Under the pieces are notes generated by a model that saw only the letters and a program-made list of their open reading frames with translations, had not been told where the DNA came from and did not search any database. From assembly GCF_001507645.1 (NCBI RefSeq), contig NZ_CP013909.1, positions 806,001-870,000 of the forward strand: DNA of 64,000 bases, given 5' to 3'. This DNA comes from Hymenobacter sedentarius (GTDB taxonomy: Bacteria > Bacteroidota > Bacteroidia > Cytophagales > Hymenobacteraceae). Shown in pieces: positions 34,174 through 43,983 of this stretch (within the stretch, counting starts at the first letter, position 1; each line of letters opens with the position of its first letter). Both the position numbers and the translations under genes were made by a program.

Positions 34174-35358
34174 ATGATGACTGAAGCAGACTACTACGCC
34201 TTATTTGAAGCCTACGCCGATGGCGAGCTGGCCGGGCCCGCCCGTGCCAATCTCGAAGCGCGGCTGGCGGCCGACCCTTCCCTGGCGTTGCGCTACGCTG
34301 ACTTCACGGAAATGACCGGCACCCTGCGGGCCTACCGCCAGCGCCAAAACGTGCGCCAGCAGCTGCAGGGCATCCACGCCGCTATGCTGGCGGCCGAAAC
34401 GCCGGAAGAAATTACCACGACTAAAACCAATGAGCCGGCTTCGCCGCTAACCCACTCGGTGAACCCGATGCTGCGCATCTCGCGCACCGAGCGGCGGCTG
34501 CGCGACTTCTGGAGCGGGCACCGCGCCACGGTGGGCGTCGCGGCTTCGGTGGCCATCCTGGCCGTGTTCAGCACGTTGCTGGGCCTGGAGTGGTGGCGGG
34601 CCGCCAAAACGGCCCCTTCGCTGTACGGCTACACGGTGCTGCGCCGCGAAGTAGAGCGCATCAAAAAGAGCCAGAAAGACCTGACGCTGACCCTGAACCA
34701 GTTCGGCAAGTCGGGCATCAGCGCCCCCGCCCCGAAGGAAAGTAAGTTCAGCGGCACGGGCTTTGCCCTCACCTCCGAAGGCTACCTGGTTACCAGCTTC
34801 CACGTCATTCAAGGGGCTGATTCGCTGCTGGTAGAGGGCCGCGACCGGCAGCGCTACCACGCCGAGCCCGTGTATTCCGACGTGAAACACGACCTGGCCA
34901 TTCTGCGCATTACCGACAAGAAATTCACTGGCTTCGGCCGCCTGCCCTACGCCATCAAGTCGGGCCAGGCCGATTTGGGCGAGCGGGTGTTCACCCTGGG
35001 CTACCCCCGCGAAGACGTGGTGTACGGCGAAGGGGCCCTGAGTGCCCGCTCGGGCTTTGAGGGCGACACTGCGTTTTACCAAGTGAGCATTCCGGTGAAC
35101 CCCGGCAACTCGGGCGGCCCGCTGCTCGACGAGCGCGGCAACCTGATTGGGGTGGTAAGCGGCCGCCAGAACGACGCCCAGAGCGCCGCCTTTGCAACTA
35201 AGTCCTCTTACCTGGTGCGCTTGGTCGACTCCCTGGATGCTGCCAAGCCGGCCGTCGCTTTTCACCTGCCGCATTTCGGCCAGTTGGCTGGCACGGGGCG
35301 CCCCCATCAGGTGAAAAAGCTGCAGGACTACGTGTTTGTGGTGAAGGTTTTCGAATAG
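34174..35358 (+). CDS. Anti-sigma-like membrane protein fused to trypsin-like protease
   Basis: A 394-residue protein; the ATG at 34174 is preferred to a TTG 19 codons earlier. The cytoplasmic head (TEADYYALFEAYADGELAGPARANLEARLAADP) has the helical pattern of zinc-less anti-sigma factors. One membrane helix lies at about 117-141 (GVAASVAILAVFSTLLGLEWW). The periplasmic domain is a trypsin/HtrA-like protease with His210 (TSFHVI), Asp240 (KHDLAIL) and Ser313 (PGNSGGP). No PDZ domain follows. Because it directly follows an ECF sigma gene, it may hold the sigma factor and release it on an extracytoplasmic signal. Confidence 0.85.
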   Translation: MMTEADYYALFEAYADGELAGPARANLEARLAADPSLALRYADFTEMTGTLRAYRQRQNVRQQLQGIHAAMLAAETPEEITTTKTNEPASPLTHSVNPMLRISRTERRLRDFWSGHRATVGVAASVAILAVFSTLLGLEWWRAAKTAPSLYGYTVLRREVERIKKSQKDLTLTLNQFGKSGISAPAPKESKFSGTGFALTSEGYLVTSFHVIQGADSLLVEGRDRQRYHAEPVYSDVKHDLAILRITDKKFTGFGRLPYAIKSGQADLGERVFTLGYPREDVVYGEGALSARSGFEGDTAFYQVSIPVNPGNSGGPLLDERGNLIGVVSGRQNDAQSAAFATKSSYLVRLVDSLDAAKPAVAFHLPHFGQLAGTGRPHQVKKLQDYVFVVKVFE

Positions 35359-35405
35359 CCTTGCCGGCGTCGGTAAGCCCCCGAAAATTGAGCTAATGCT
35401 TAACT

Positions 35406-35437
35406 AAAGGCCTGTTTCTTCATTGAAGCAGGCCTTT
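35406..35437 (+). terminator. Terminator-like hairpin after the protease gene
   Basis: AAAGGCCTG (35406-35414) pairs with CAGGCCTTT (35429-35437), with an inner CTTC/GAAG pair; the downstream T tract is short. Confidence 0.65.
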
Positions 35438-35622
35438 GCTTCTTTGGCTTTTCCTGGGTAGCCATGCGGCTGTGCTTAGAAAGGGACATAAGCGCCTCAT
35501 TTCGCTGCCTGAAACCGAAAATAGCCGCTTTCTCAAAAACCTTGCACCTCCGAAACGAGTACTTAGGCCTAGGCCGACAGCGCCGATATTCCCTTCTTTT
35601 GCATTCCTTAATTCCGCTCTCC

Positions 35623-36402
35623 GTGGCTCAAAATCAACAAACCCCACCTACCAGCAACGACGTTGCCGGCTCGGCTATTTTCAAGAAGTTTCTGCGCACC
35701 GCCGAGGGCTACGTTCGGCAGCCCACCCGCATGAAGCAGCTGCTGACGGATGCCTACAAGAAAGCCAGCGAAAAGAACGAAGTGGGCACCTTGGCCCACG
35801 AAGCCTGGGAAACACTCCAGACCATGTTCCGGCTCATTAAAGCGTCGATGTCGGGCGAGTACACGGGTGTACCCGGTACCACCGTGGCCGCGGCCGTGGC
35901 GGTGCTCATCTACTTTCTGAGTCCCATTGACCTGATTCCGGATTTTATTCCGGTGCTGGGCCTGCTCGACGACGTAGCCTTAGTGGCGTGGTTCTCGACC
36001 ACCCTCAAGCACGAGCTCGACAAGTTTCACGAATGGGAAACCACGCGCCCGGCTCTAGCCGTCAATGCCAATGTGGACACCAAAAGCCACAAAGCCGCCG
36101 CCGAGCAGGCCGCAACCGCCATGAGTGCCGGCCCGGCTTCGCCCCACGCCCCCGAGCGCCCGCAGCCCGCGCGGGAGTCGGCCAAGCAGCACGGCACCGT
36201 CGACCTGCCCTCCACGCCTTCGCACTCCAACACCGACTCGGGGCTGGGCACGCCCGAAAGCAGCAGCCCGCGCCCGGTGCACGAGGCCGGCCCCGACGTA
36301 CAGCCCACCGGCCCCACCAGCGGCGCCACCGTGCGCACCTGGGAAGGCAGCCGCAACAGCACCGACCCCGGCAACCTCGACTCCGGCGGCAACGTGCGCT
36401 AA
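35623..36402 (+). CDS. YkvA-family (DUF1232) protein with long disordered tail
   Basis: A 259-residue protein when started at the GTG at 35623; the 53 residues upstream in frame look non-coding. Residues about 70-140 contain the DUF1232 core (YFLSPIDLIPDFIPVLGLLDDVALVAW), a conserved membrane-associated hairpin of unknown function. The C-terminal 110 residues are Pro/Ser/Ala-rich and likely disordered. The family has been linked to phospholipid membranes only loosely, so no role is assigned. Confidence 0.78.
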   Translation: MAQNQQTPPTSNDVAGSAIFKKFLRTAEGYVRQPTRMKQLLTDAYKKASEKNEVGTLAHEAWETLQTMFRLIKASMSGEYTGVPGTTVAAAVAVLIYFLSPIDLIPDFIPVLGLLDDVALVAWFSTTLKHELDKFHEWETTRPALAVNANVDTKSHKAAAEQAATAMSAGPASPHAPERPQPARESAKQHGTVDLPSTPSHSNTDSGLGTPESSSPRPVHEAGPDVQPTGPTSGATVRTWEGSRNSTDPGNLDSGGNVR

Positions 36403-36450
36403 CCTAGTATAAAAAGCAAAGCTCCTGCTTAAGCAGCAGAAGTTAAATAC

Positions 36451-36486
36451 AAAAAGCCCCGGCAACTTTGGTTGCCGGGGCTTTTT
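36451..36486. terminator. Bidirectional terminator between YkvA and ACP genes
   Basis: AAAAAGCCCCGGCAAC pairs perfectly with GTTGCCGGGGCTTTTT around a TTTG loop, serving the two convergent genes. Confidence 0.9.
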
Positions 36487-36514
36487 GTATGATATGACAC
36501 CAGGGAATACGGCC

Positions 36515-36781
36515 TTAGGCGGCTACGGCGTGGTCGCGCACGTAGCGCACAAAGTCACCCACTGTATACAGGGGCACTTCGTCGGGAATGACGATGCTGA
36601 AGTTGCGCTCCAGCTCAAGAATAATATCCACTACGTCGACGGTGTCGAAGCGCAGGTCGCGGGCGAGGCTGGCTGTTTTGCGCACGCGGCTGGCCCGGAT
36701 GGCCTTGCGCTTGCTGATAATGCGAAAAACCTGCTGCTCGATAGAAGGGCCAGGCGTTGGAATAGTGGTGGATACGTACAT
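36515..36781 (-). CDS. Acyl-carrier-protein-like protein lacking the attachment Ser
   Basis: An 88-residue four-helix ACP fold: helix I SIEQQVFRIISKRKAIR, helix II entry SLARDLRFDTVDVVDIILELERNF, then IPDEVPLYTVGDFVRYVRDH. In ordinary ACPs helix II begins D-S-L, and the Ser carries 4'-phosphopantetheine. Here the aligned position is Thr47 (D46-T47-V48). The protein may therefore not be modified in the usual way, or Thr may be used. No fatty-acid or polyketide genes are beside it, and the 3' neighbour is convergent. Confidence 0.8.
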   Translation of the reverse strand: MYVSTTIPTPGPSIEQQVFRIISKRKAIRASRVRKTASLARDLRFDTVDVVDIILELERNFSIVIPDEVPLYTVGDFVRYVRDHAVAA

Positions 36782-36896
36782 AATAGCGGACGAAAAAAGG
36801 TGTCGTAGAAGTAGCAGGCGGAGCGCGCCGATGGAGCCCGCCGGTAATTAATGCTGCAACAAAAACTACCGACGAGCTTCAACAACGCATAAATTG

Positions 36897-39800
36897 TTAA
36901 GCTAGTACCCGCGGCGAAGCCGCATGTACTTGTTCAGAGTCCACCTCCTCCGAATTGGTTGCAAGACGGTCGGGGTTTTTTCCGGTTATTTTTCCTTTTA
37001 GCGTTTCGCTTAATAAATACATCACGGGCACCACCACCAGCGTAATGACGGTGGCGAAGCTCAGGCCGAAAATGATGGTCCAGGCCAGGGGCCCCCAGAA
37101 CACGACCGATTCGCCCCCGATGAAGAAATGGGGGTGGCCAGAGTTGAAGAGCTCGTAGAAGTCGACGTTCAGGCCAATGGCCAGGGGGATAAGGCCCAGG
37201 ACGGCCGCGGTGGCCGTCAGAATTACCGGGTTGAGGCGGGTGCGGCCAGCCAGCACAATGGCTTCGCGCAGGGGCATGCCCTGTGAGCGCAGCATGTCGG
37301 TGAATTCAACCAGCAGAATGCCGTTTTTCACCACAATACCGGCCAGGGCGATGATGCCGACGCCGGTCATTACGATGCTGATGTTCATGCCCGTAATGGC
37401 CAGGCCGAAGAACACCCCGGCAATGGAGAACAGCACCTCGGAGAGGATGATGAGCGGCTTGCTGAACGAGTTGAACTGCGTAACGAGAATCAGGAAGATG
37501 AGGCCGAGCGAAAGCATGCCGGCAATGGGCAGGAAGTCGCTGGTTTCCTTCTGATTTTCCTGGGCGCCGCCCATGCGGATTTCGTAGCCGGGCGGCGTGG
37601 GGAAGGCCTTGAGGGCTTTCTGGATATTAGCCACCACGTCGGGCCCGGTGAAGCCATTGAGCACGTTGGAGGAGATGGTGATGACGCGCTTCACGTCCTT
37701 GCGCTTGATGCCGCCGTAGGTGGTGCCGTAGGTGACGTCGGCCACCGAGCTGATGGGAATTTGGCGTACGGCTCCGGTGGCGTCGCGGAAGGTGAGCGGC
37801 GCGTTCACAATGGCGTTCACATCGGAGCGGTAGGGCTCGGCGTAGCGCACTTGGATGGGATATTCGTCGTCGGGCGTCTTGAATTTGCTGGCTTCTGAGC
37901 CGTAGATGGACGTGCGCACCTCCATGCCAATCTGGGCGGTGCTGATGCCTTCGCGGTTGGCGCGGGTGCGGTCGATGTTGACGGCAATTTCGGGGTTGCG
38001 GTCTTCCAGGTTGGAGCGTAGCTGCTCCACGCCGCCGATTTTCAGCGAGTCGACGTAGCGGGTCACTTTCTTGGAGAGCTTGGCCAGGGCCACGTAGTCG
38101 TCGCCGGCCACTTCGATGGCGATTTCCTTGCCGGTGGGCGGGCCGGCGGCTTCCTGGTCGACCGATACCTCGGTGCCGGGAATGCCTTTTACCACCTTGC
38201 GGATTTCATCCATGTAAATGGCCGACGACTTGCCCTTGCGCTCGCTCAGCTCCTTGAACGCCACGCCCACTTTGCCCAGGTGCGACTGCGACACCCCCGG
38301 GGCGCCGCCCTCGGTGCCATCGGTGGCACCAATGGCCACGTTGGTAATCACCGACTCGACGTCGGGGTTGTTGCGGCCGATGACGCCGTAAATGCGGTTT
38401 TCCAGCAACCGCGTCACCGAGTCAGTTACCTCCACGCGGGTGCCCACGGGCATCTTCAGGTAGGTGTAAATGAACTTCGGGTCGCCCTTGGGGAAGAAGG
38501 CCACCTTGGGGCCACGCACGGCCACCGCCGCAAACGAGCCGAAAAACAGCACCACCATGCCCACCATCACCAGGGCCGGGTGGCCGATGGCCCAGCGCAC
38601 CAGGCTGGCGTAGCCGTTCTGGAAGCGCGGCAAAGCGCGGGTCTGGAACCAGGCAATCATCTTCGAGAACACGAACACGTTGAGGAAGCAGAACAGGATG
38701 ATGGTCAGCGTGAGGTTGCCCACGAAAGTTGAGCCAGCCAAGTAGCCGATAACGGCAATGGCCGCCAGCACGCCCATGGCGATGAGGAAGTTCCGGGTCA
38801 GCTTGGGCTTGCTTTCCTCGCTGTGGTGGTCTTCGCGCTCCATGAAGCTCACGGCAAACACCGGGTTCATGATGAAGGCCACGACCAGCGACGACATCAG
38901 CGTCAGAATGAGCGTAACGGGCAGGTAATACATGAACGAGCCCACGATGCCGGGCCAGAACAGCAGCGGCACAAAGGGCGCCACCGTGGTGAGCGTACCG
39001 GCCAATACGGGCACGAACACTTCGCCGGCCGCAAACTTGGCCGCTTTGCTGGTGCTCAGGTTGGGGTGCTCGTGCAGGATGCGGTGGGTGTTTTCAATCA
39101 CCACAATGGCGTCGTCGACCACGATGCCGAGCGCCAGCAGGAAGGCAAACAGCACAATCATGTTCAGCGAAAAGCCGAAGATGGGAATGAGCAGGAAGGC
39201 CAGGAACATCGAAATCGGCACCGAGAGGCCCACAAACAGGGCGTTGGTGGTGCCCATGAAGAACATCAGAATCAGCGTCACCAGCAGGAAGCCGATGATG
39301 ATGGTGTTGATGAGGTCGTGCAGGGTCACGCGGGTGTCGTTCGACGTGTCGCCGGTGATGGTGATGGTCAGCTCCTTGGGCAGGGTTTTTTTCGATTCCT
39401 CCACAATCTGCTTGATTTTGTCGGAGGCGTCGATTAGGTTTTCGCCCTGGCGCTTCACCACGTTCAGGGCAATGGCTGTCTTGCCGTCGAGGCGGGCGTA
39501 CGATTCCCGGTCCTTAAAGGCGTCTTCCACGGTGGCAATGTCGCCGAGACGCACGGCCGCGCCGTTCAGGTTTTTCACCTGAATGTCGGCGATGTCCGAA
39601 GCCTTAGTGTACTGGCCGGCCACGCGCACGGCGCGCTTCTGGTTGCCCACATCAATGGAACCACCCGAAATGGTCACGTTCTCGGAACCAATGGCCCGGG
39701 TGATGTCGCTGAAGCCCAGACGCGAAGCCCGCAGCTTGTTCAAGTCCACGTCCACGTTTACCTGGGGCTCCAAAGCCCCCACGATGTCGACGCGGGTGAT

Positions 39801-40328
39801 TTCGGGGAGGGCCTCAATCTTGTCCTGGAAGTCGTCGGCGTACTTCTTGAGCTGGTTCAGCGGCAGGTTGCCGGCCAGGTTAATGTTCATGATGGGAAAC
39901 TCCGAGAAGTTTACCTCGTTCACGGACGGCGGCGAGGGTAGGTCGTTCGGCAGCTCGTTGCTGGCCTTGTCCACGGCGTCCTTGATGAGCTGCTTGGCGT
40001 ACTGCACGTCCACGCCGGAGTTAAACTCCACGTCCACTACGCAATAGTCCTGGTTCGAAGTGGAGTTGATTTTCTTCACCCCGTTAACGCTCTTGATTTC
40101 CTTTTCGAGCTGGCGCGTCACCAGGTTTTCGATGTCGGTCGGCGAGGTACCGGGATAAATCGTGGCCACGATGATGCGCGGAATCACGATGTCGGGAAAC
40201 TTCTCTTTGCCCAACCGGACGTAGGCGAAGATGCCCGAGATGCACAGCAGCACCGTGATGATGTAGATGCTGGTCTTGTTGTTAATGGACCAACTGGTGG
40301 GGCCAAATTCTTTTTCGATGTCCTGCAT
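36897..40328 (-). CDS. RND-family multidrug efflux permease
   Basis: A 1143-residue inner-membrane proton-driven pump. The N-terminus (SINNKTSIYIITVLLCISGIFAYVRLG) is the first membrane helix, followed by the periplasmic porter. The proton relay is in helix 4 as ALGIVVDDAIVVIENTHR, with the two Asp residues. Motifs for the second half (VVKNGILLVEF, RLNPVILTATAAVLGLIPLAIG) are intact. It is somewhat longer than AcrB, with a charged C-terminal extension. It is the last gene of the minus-strand tetR-tolC-adaptor-permease cluster, 17 bp after the adaptor gene. Confidence 0.95.
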   Translation of the reverse strand: MQDIEKEFGPTSWSINNKTSIYIITVLLCISGIFAYVRLGKEKFPDIVIPRIIVATIYPGTSPTDIENLVTRQLEKEIKSVNGVKKINSTSNQDYCVVDVEFNSGVDVQYAKQLIKDAVDKASNELPNDLPSPPSVNEVNFSEFPIMNINLAGNLPLNQLKKYADDFQDKIEALPEITRVDIVGALEPQVNVDVDLNKLRASRLGFSDITRAIGSENVTISGGSIDVGNQKRAVRVAGQYTKASDIADIQVKNLNGAAVRLGDIATVEDAFKDRESYARLDGKTAIALNVVKRQGENLIDASDKIKQIVEESKKTLPKELTITITGDTSNDTRVTLHDLINTIIIGFLLVTLILMFFMGTTNALFVGLSVPISMFLAFLLIPIFGFSLNMIVLFAFLLALGIVVDDAIVVIENTHRILHEHPNLSTSKAAKFAAGEVFVPVLAGTLTTVAPFVPLLFWPGIVGSFMYYLPVTLILTLMSSLVVAFIMNPVFAVSFMEREDHHSEESKPKLTRNFLIAMGVLAAIAVIGYLAGSTFVGNLTLTIILFCFLNVFVFSKMIAWFQTRALPRFQNGYASLVRWAIGHPALVMVGMVVLFFGSFAAVAVRGPKVAFFPKGDPKFIYTYLKMPVGTRVEVTDSVTRLLENRIYGVIGRNNPDVESVITNVAIGATDGTEGGAPGVSQSHLGKVGVAFKELSERKGKSSAIYMDEIRKVVKGIPGTEVSVDQEAAGPPTGKEIAIEVAGDDYVALAKLSKKVTRYVDSLKIGGVEQLRSNLEDRNPEIAVNIDRTRANREGISTAQIGMEVRTSIYGSEASKFKTPDDEYPIQVRYAEPYRSDVNAIVNAPLTFRDATGAVRQIPISSVADVTYGTTYGGIKRKDVKRVITISSNVLNGFTGPDVVANIQKALKAFPTPPGYEIRMGGAQENQKETSDFLPIAGMLSLGLIFLILVTQFNSFSKPLIILSEVLFSIAGVFFGLAITGMNISIVMTGVGIIALAGIVVKNGILLVEFTDMLRSQGMPLREAIVLAGRTRLNPVILTATAAVLGLIPLAIGLNVDFYELFNSGHPHFFIGGESVVFWGPLAWTIIFGLSFATVITLVVVPVMYLLSETLKGKITGKNPDRLATNSEEVDSEQVHAASPRVLA

Positions 40329-40344
40329 AGTCTTCGCGATTGGC

Positions 40345-41475
40345 TTATAAACTCACTACTTGGCCTTCGTTCAAATTCTGGTAGCCGGCCGAAATCACCT
40401 TATCGCTGGCCGTCAGGCCGCTGGTTACTTCCACCTTGCCGTTGTAGGTGTTGCCGGTTTTGATGATGCGCCGCTTGGCCACCGACTTATTGCCTTCCTG
40501 GCCCACCACATAGACGTAGCTGTTCTGCTCGTCTTTCTGCACCAGGTCCACGGGGATGACCGTGGCGTTGGGGCGGTCGTAATTCAGGATGCGCACCGTG
40601 GCCACCATGTTGGGGCGCAGGTTGGCGGCTTTGGCACCGGTCAGGCGCACCTCTACCGTAAAAGTGCGGCTGGTGGCGTTGATGGTGCGGCTCACCACGC
40701 GCACTGTGCCGGGCAGTTCCTCGTCGCCCAGGTCTGGGATGGTCACCAGGGCTTTGTCGCCGGCTTTGATGCTGTTGCCATAGGCTTCCGACACGTCGGC
40801 CAGGATTTTGCCGCCCGCGCCGCTGGTCAGGCGCACCACCGGCGAGCCGGGGGCCACCACTTCGCCCAGCTTGGGCAGTACCTCGTCCACGGTGCCGCTG
40901 AAGGGCGCCACCACGTTGTAGAGGGCGCGCTGCTGGTTGAGCGTGGCCAGGTTGCGCCGCAGGGCATCGTAGTTGTTCTTGGCTTGCAGGTACTGGATTT
41001 CGGTCCCGATTTGCTGGGCCCACAGGCTTTTTTGCCTTTCGTACACCGTTTTGGCTAAATCCATGCGGGTGCGGAGCTCGGCAATGCTGGCGTCGAGAAT
41101 GGAAGCGTCAATCGTGGCCAGTACCTGGCCTTTGCCCACCCGGTCGCCGCGCTGCACGCGCAGGCTGGTGAGGGTGCCAGCCGCGCGGGCGCCCACGGCG
41201 GCGTTCTGGTCAAAATCGACACGGCCCTGCACTTCGAGGTAGCTCTTGAAGCTTTCGGGCTGCACGTTCATCACCGCCACGGGCGTGGCCGTGACGGCGG
41301 GTTTGTCGGGGGTGCCGGTTTTGGCTTCCAGCTCGGCAATCTTGGCTTGATTGGAAGCCTGCTCCTGTTTCAGTTTGGCCAGTTCGGCTTTGGGGTCTTT
41401 TGAGCCGCCGCAGGCAGCCATGAGCAACGAACCGGCGAGGAACAGGGCAGCAGAGTAATTCTTATTGAGTCGCAT
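40345..41475 (-). CDS. RND efflux periplasmic adaptor (membrane fusion protein)
   Basis: A 376-residue lipoprotein adaptor that bridges the inner-membrane permease and the outer-membrane channel. Signal and lipobox are [14 protein letters not shown] coiled helix ([23 protein letters not shown]) follows. Then comes the lipoyl/barrel-sandwich region ([40 protein letters not shown]). A helical hairpin and beta-barrel domain follow ([20 protein letters not shown]). Located between tolC-like and permease genes of the same transcript. Confidence 0.95.
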   Translation of the reverse strand: MRLNKNYSAALFLAGSLLMAACGGSKDPKAELAKLKQEQASNQAKIAELEAKTGTPDKPAVTATPVAVMNVQPESFKSYLEVQGRVDFDQNAAVGARAAGTLTSLRVQRGDRVGKGQVLATIDASILDASIAELRTRMDLAKTVYERQKSLWAQQIGTEIQYLQAKNNYDALRRNLATLNQQRALYNVVAPFSGTVDEVLPKLGEVVAPGSPVVRLTSGAGGKILADVSEAYGNSIKAGDKALVTIPDLGDEELPGTVRVVSRTINATSRTFTVEVRLTGAKAANLRPNMVATVRILNYDRPNATVIPVDLVQKDEQNSYVYVVGQEGNKSVAKRRIIKTGNTYNGKVEVTSGLTASDKVISAGYQNLNEGQVVSL

Positions 41476-41596
41476 GAGAAGCGGATGTTTTTGGGGTTAT
41501 GCCGGGCAGAGTATCCGCGCCCGTTGGCATATATGAAGGGGAGCATCCGGAGCTTGGGAAGAAGGGAGTGCAACCACAAGCTTCGGACAACAATTG

Positions 41597-43291
41597 TTAC
41601 TTTTTAACCTGGTTGTACAGCTCGCCGGTGGCTTTGTCGCGGTCCACTTTGGCCACCAGCACGTCGTAGATGGCGCCGTAGTAGTTGGTTTGGGCCGCAC
41701 GCAGCTCGGTTTCGGCGGTGATGACTTCCAGGTTGGAACCCACGCCCGCGTTGAACTTGATGCGGGTGACGCGGGCCACGTCGGCCGCCAGGTCGAGGTT
41801 GGCCTTTTGGTTGTCGAGCACGTCCAGGGCATTCACCAGCGTGGTCCGGCTCTGGGCGTCCTGCAGGTCGATGCTCTGGCGCAGGGTGTTGAAGCCCTGC
41901 TCAATCGTCTGCTGGGCCAGGCGGCCCTGCTGCACCTGGTACTTGCGGCGGAAGCCGTCGAACACCGGCACCTGCAAGGTGAGGCCCACGTTGCCGAAGC
42001 CAAACCAGTTCTGGTTCAGAAAGCCCCTGCTGCTCCGCGAGTTGGGCCCGCGGAACTCCAGCAGCCCGCCCAGCCGCGGGTCGGACCCCGTGAAGCCGTA
42101 GGCCCCGGTGAGCAGCAGGCGCGGGTAGGCGCTGGCGCGGCGGTTGCGCAAGTCCAGGCCGGCCAGGGCCTGCTGGGTTTCCAGCACCGAGAACTCCACA
42201 CGGTTGTTGTAGTTGCCCGCGGCCACGGCCTGCGGCGCACGGCCGCCGCTGAGGGCGGCTTGCTGGTCGAGGCGGGTTTGCTCGGCCGCGTTTTCCTGGC
42301 CGGGCGTGGCGGTGGGCTGGCCGGGCAGGGCCGAGGTGCCGGCCACGCCGCCACCGGTGTTGAAGTTGGCCACGCCCAGGCGCTTGCGCAGGGCGCCGGC
42401 GTCTACCAGCGCAGCTCCTAAGGAGTCGGTGAGTACCACGGGCTGCTGCTGGGGCAGGCCCATCTGGAACTTGAGCAGCGCCAGGCTCAACTCGGTCAGG
42501 CGCTGGGCTTTCTGCTGCTCCACCACCAGGTTGTTGCGCTGCACCTGCAGGCGGTCCACGTCGAGCTTCTCGGCGAAGCCCGCCTTGAAAATCTTCCGCG
42601 TTTGGTTGAGCACCGTGTCGAGGCGCTGCACATTGCGGCCCAGCAGGGCCAGGCGCGAGCGGGCCACCAGGGTGCTGTAGTACGCTTTGCTCACCTGCTC
42701 CACCACGTCTATCTCGGCCTGCTGGGTCTGGCGTTGGGCCAGCTGCTCGTACACTTTGGCCGCTTTCAGCCCAATGAGGTAAGAGCCGTCGAAGAGCAGC
42801 TGCGAGACGCTGGCACTCGTGGAGCCAGCGTACTGCAGGCCAAACGCCAGGGGGGTAGGTCCGGTTTGCGGCGCTTCGCCGTAGGCGGGGCTCAGGGTAA
42901 CGGCGGTGCCGGCTTGCGCGGCGGCAATGTCCTGGGCCGTGAGCTTGGTGCCCTGCAGCGGCGCGCCGCCGAAGCGGGAAAAGTCAACCAGCGACTTCTG
43001 CAGCTTGAAGTTGTCGGCCACGTTGGCGCCCACGTTTACCTGGGGCAGGCCGGCGCTCTTGATTTCGCCCACCCGGGCCCGGGCCGTTTGCTCGGCCAGG
43101 CGCGTGGCTAGCAGCGTGGATTTGTTCTGAACGGCATAGCTCACGGCCTGGGGCAAGCTCAGGGCCATGACGCCGGCGGCGGGCGGCGCCGCGGGCAGCG
43201 CGCCCTGCGCCGACTGGGCCCGGAGCGCGGTGGGTGCCACGCCGGCCAGCGCGGCCAAAAGCAGCAGCTTGGGTGAAAACAACTTTTTCAT
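41597..43291 (-). CDS. TolC-family outer-membrane efflux channel
   Basis: A 564-residue outer-membrane factor with a signal peptide (LLLLAALAGVAPTALRAQ). Two repeats of long alpha-helical segments plus strands are seen (LPQAVSYAVQNKSTLLATRLAEQTARARVGEIKSAGLPQVNVG; VRRYKYQVQQGRLAQQTIEQGF-like second copy). The ATG at 43291 is preferred over one three codons earlier. The middle contains a Gly/Pro-rich insertion between repeats. It is the outer part of the tripartite pump encoded downstream. Confidence 0.92.
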   Translation of the reverse strand: MKKLFSPKLLLLAALAGVAPTALRAQSAQGALPAAPPAAGVMALSLPQAVSYAVQNKSTLLATRLAEQTARARVGEIKSAGLPQVNVGANVADNFKLQKSLVDFSRFGGAPLQGTKLTAQDIAAAQAGTAVTLSPAYGEAPQTGPTPLAFGLQYAGSTSASVSQLLFDGSYLIGLKAAKVYEQLAQRQTQQAEIDVVEQVSKAYYSTLVARSRLALLGRNVQRLDTVLNQTRKIFKAGFAEKLDVDRLQVQRNNLVVEQQKAQRLTELSLALLKFQMGLPQQQPVVLTDSLGAALVDAGALRKRLGVANFNTGGGVAGTSALPGQPTATPGQENAAEQTRLDQQAALSGGRAPQAVAAGNYNNRVEFSVLETQQALAGLDLRNRRASAYPRLLLTGAYGFTGSDPRLGGLLEFRGPNSRSSRGFLNQNWFGFGNVGLTLQVPVFDGFRRKYQVQQGRLAQQTIEQGFNTLRQSIDLQDAQSRTTLVNALDVLDNQKANLDLAADVARVTRIKFNAGVGSNLEVITAETELRAAQTNYYGAIYDVLVAKVDRDKATGELYNQVKK

Positions 43292-43345
43292 CGACAACAA
43301 AAGGGAAATGGGGTAAGCGTAATCGTAATAAGGGGCAGCGGGGGG

Positions 43346-43960
43346 TTATTCTTCTTCGGTGACGTGGCGGTATTTATTGATGAGCTTGTGGCCCTTGAGC
43401 GTGGCCACGCCCAGCAGAAAATGCTCGTCGAATACCCGGCGCACGCGCTGGGCCTCAAACTGGGCCGGCGGGTACACGTCATGGTCAAACGTCAGGTCAA
43501 TCTGGGACAGGTGCAGGCGGGCCAGCACGTCCACGTCCAGGTCGGGGCGATAAAAGCCTTCGGTCATGCCCCGGCGCAGGTTCTGGGTGATTTGGGCCAG
43601 GACGTAGGTGTTTTTGTGGGCGGCCAGCAGCTGCCAGGCCGCCGGGTAGTACTTCTGCAGGTCGTAGAAAATACTGGGGTGAACGCCGGTAAACTGCTGT
43701 TCGGCCCAGGCCGTGATGCGCACCATTTGTTCTACCGCGTTGGTGGAGTGCCCGGCCATGGCCTCGCACTCGCCTTGCACCTTGTGCAGGTGCTGTTCCA
43801 TGGTAGCAAGTACAATCTGGTCCTTGTTCTCGAACCATTTGTAGAGGGTCTTCTTTGACATGGCCATGCTGGCGGCGATGTCGTCCATACTCACGCTCTT
43901 GATGCCGTTCCGCATGAAAAGCGTGGAGGCGTGGTTGAGGATTCGTTCTTTGATTTCCAT
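43346..43960 (-). CDS. TetR/AcrR-family transcriptional regulator
   Basis: A 204-residue repressor. The N-terminal helix-turn-helix (SMDDIAASMAMSKKTLYKWFENKDQIV) is typical, and the C-terminal ligand domain is helical. It is first in a minus-strand cluster with the three pump genes, so autoregulation plus control of the pump is likely. An 8-bp inverted repeat just upstream (43984-44011) is a good operator candidate. Inducing ligand unknown. Confidence 0.92.
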   Translation of the reverse strand: MEIKERILNHASTLFMRNGIKSVSMDDIAASMAMSKKTLYKWFENKDQIVLATMEQHLHKVQGECEAMAGHSTNAVEQMVRITAWAEQQFTGVHPSIFYDLQKYYPAAWQLLAAHKNTYVLAQITQNLRRGMTEGFYRPDLDVDVLARLHLSQIDLTFDHDVYPPAQFEAQRVRRVFDEHFLLGVATLKGHKLINKYRHVTEEE

Positions 43961-43971
43961 GATTTGCGGTG

Positions 43972-43979
43972 CAAAGATA
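43972..43979 (-). promoter_or_regulatory. Candidate -7 box (TATCTTTG) for the tetR-pump cluster
   Basis: TATCTTTG on the minus strand matches TAnnTTTG, 12 bp before the tetR ATG and abutting the operator candidate, so a bound repressor would block polymerase. Confidence 0.5.
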
Positions 43980-43983
43980 CCAT

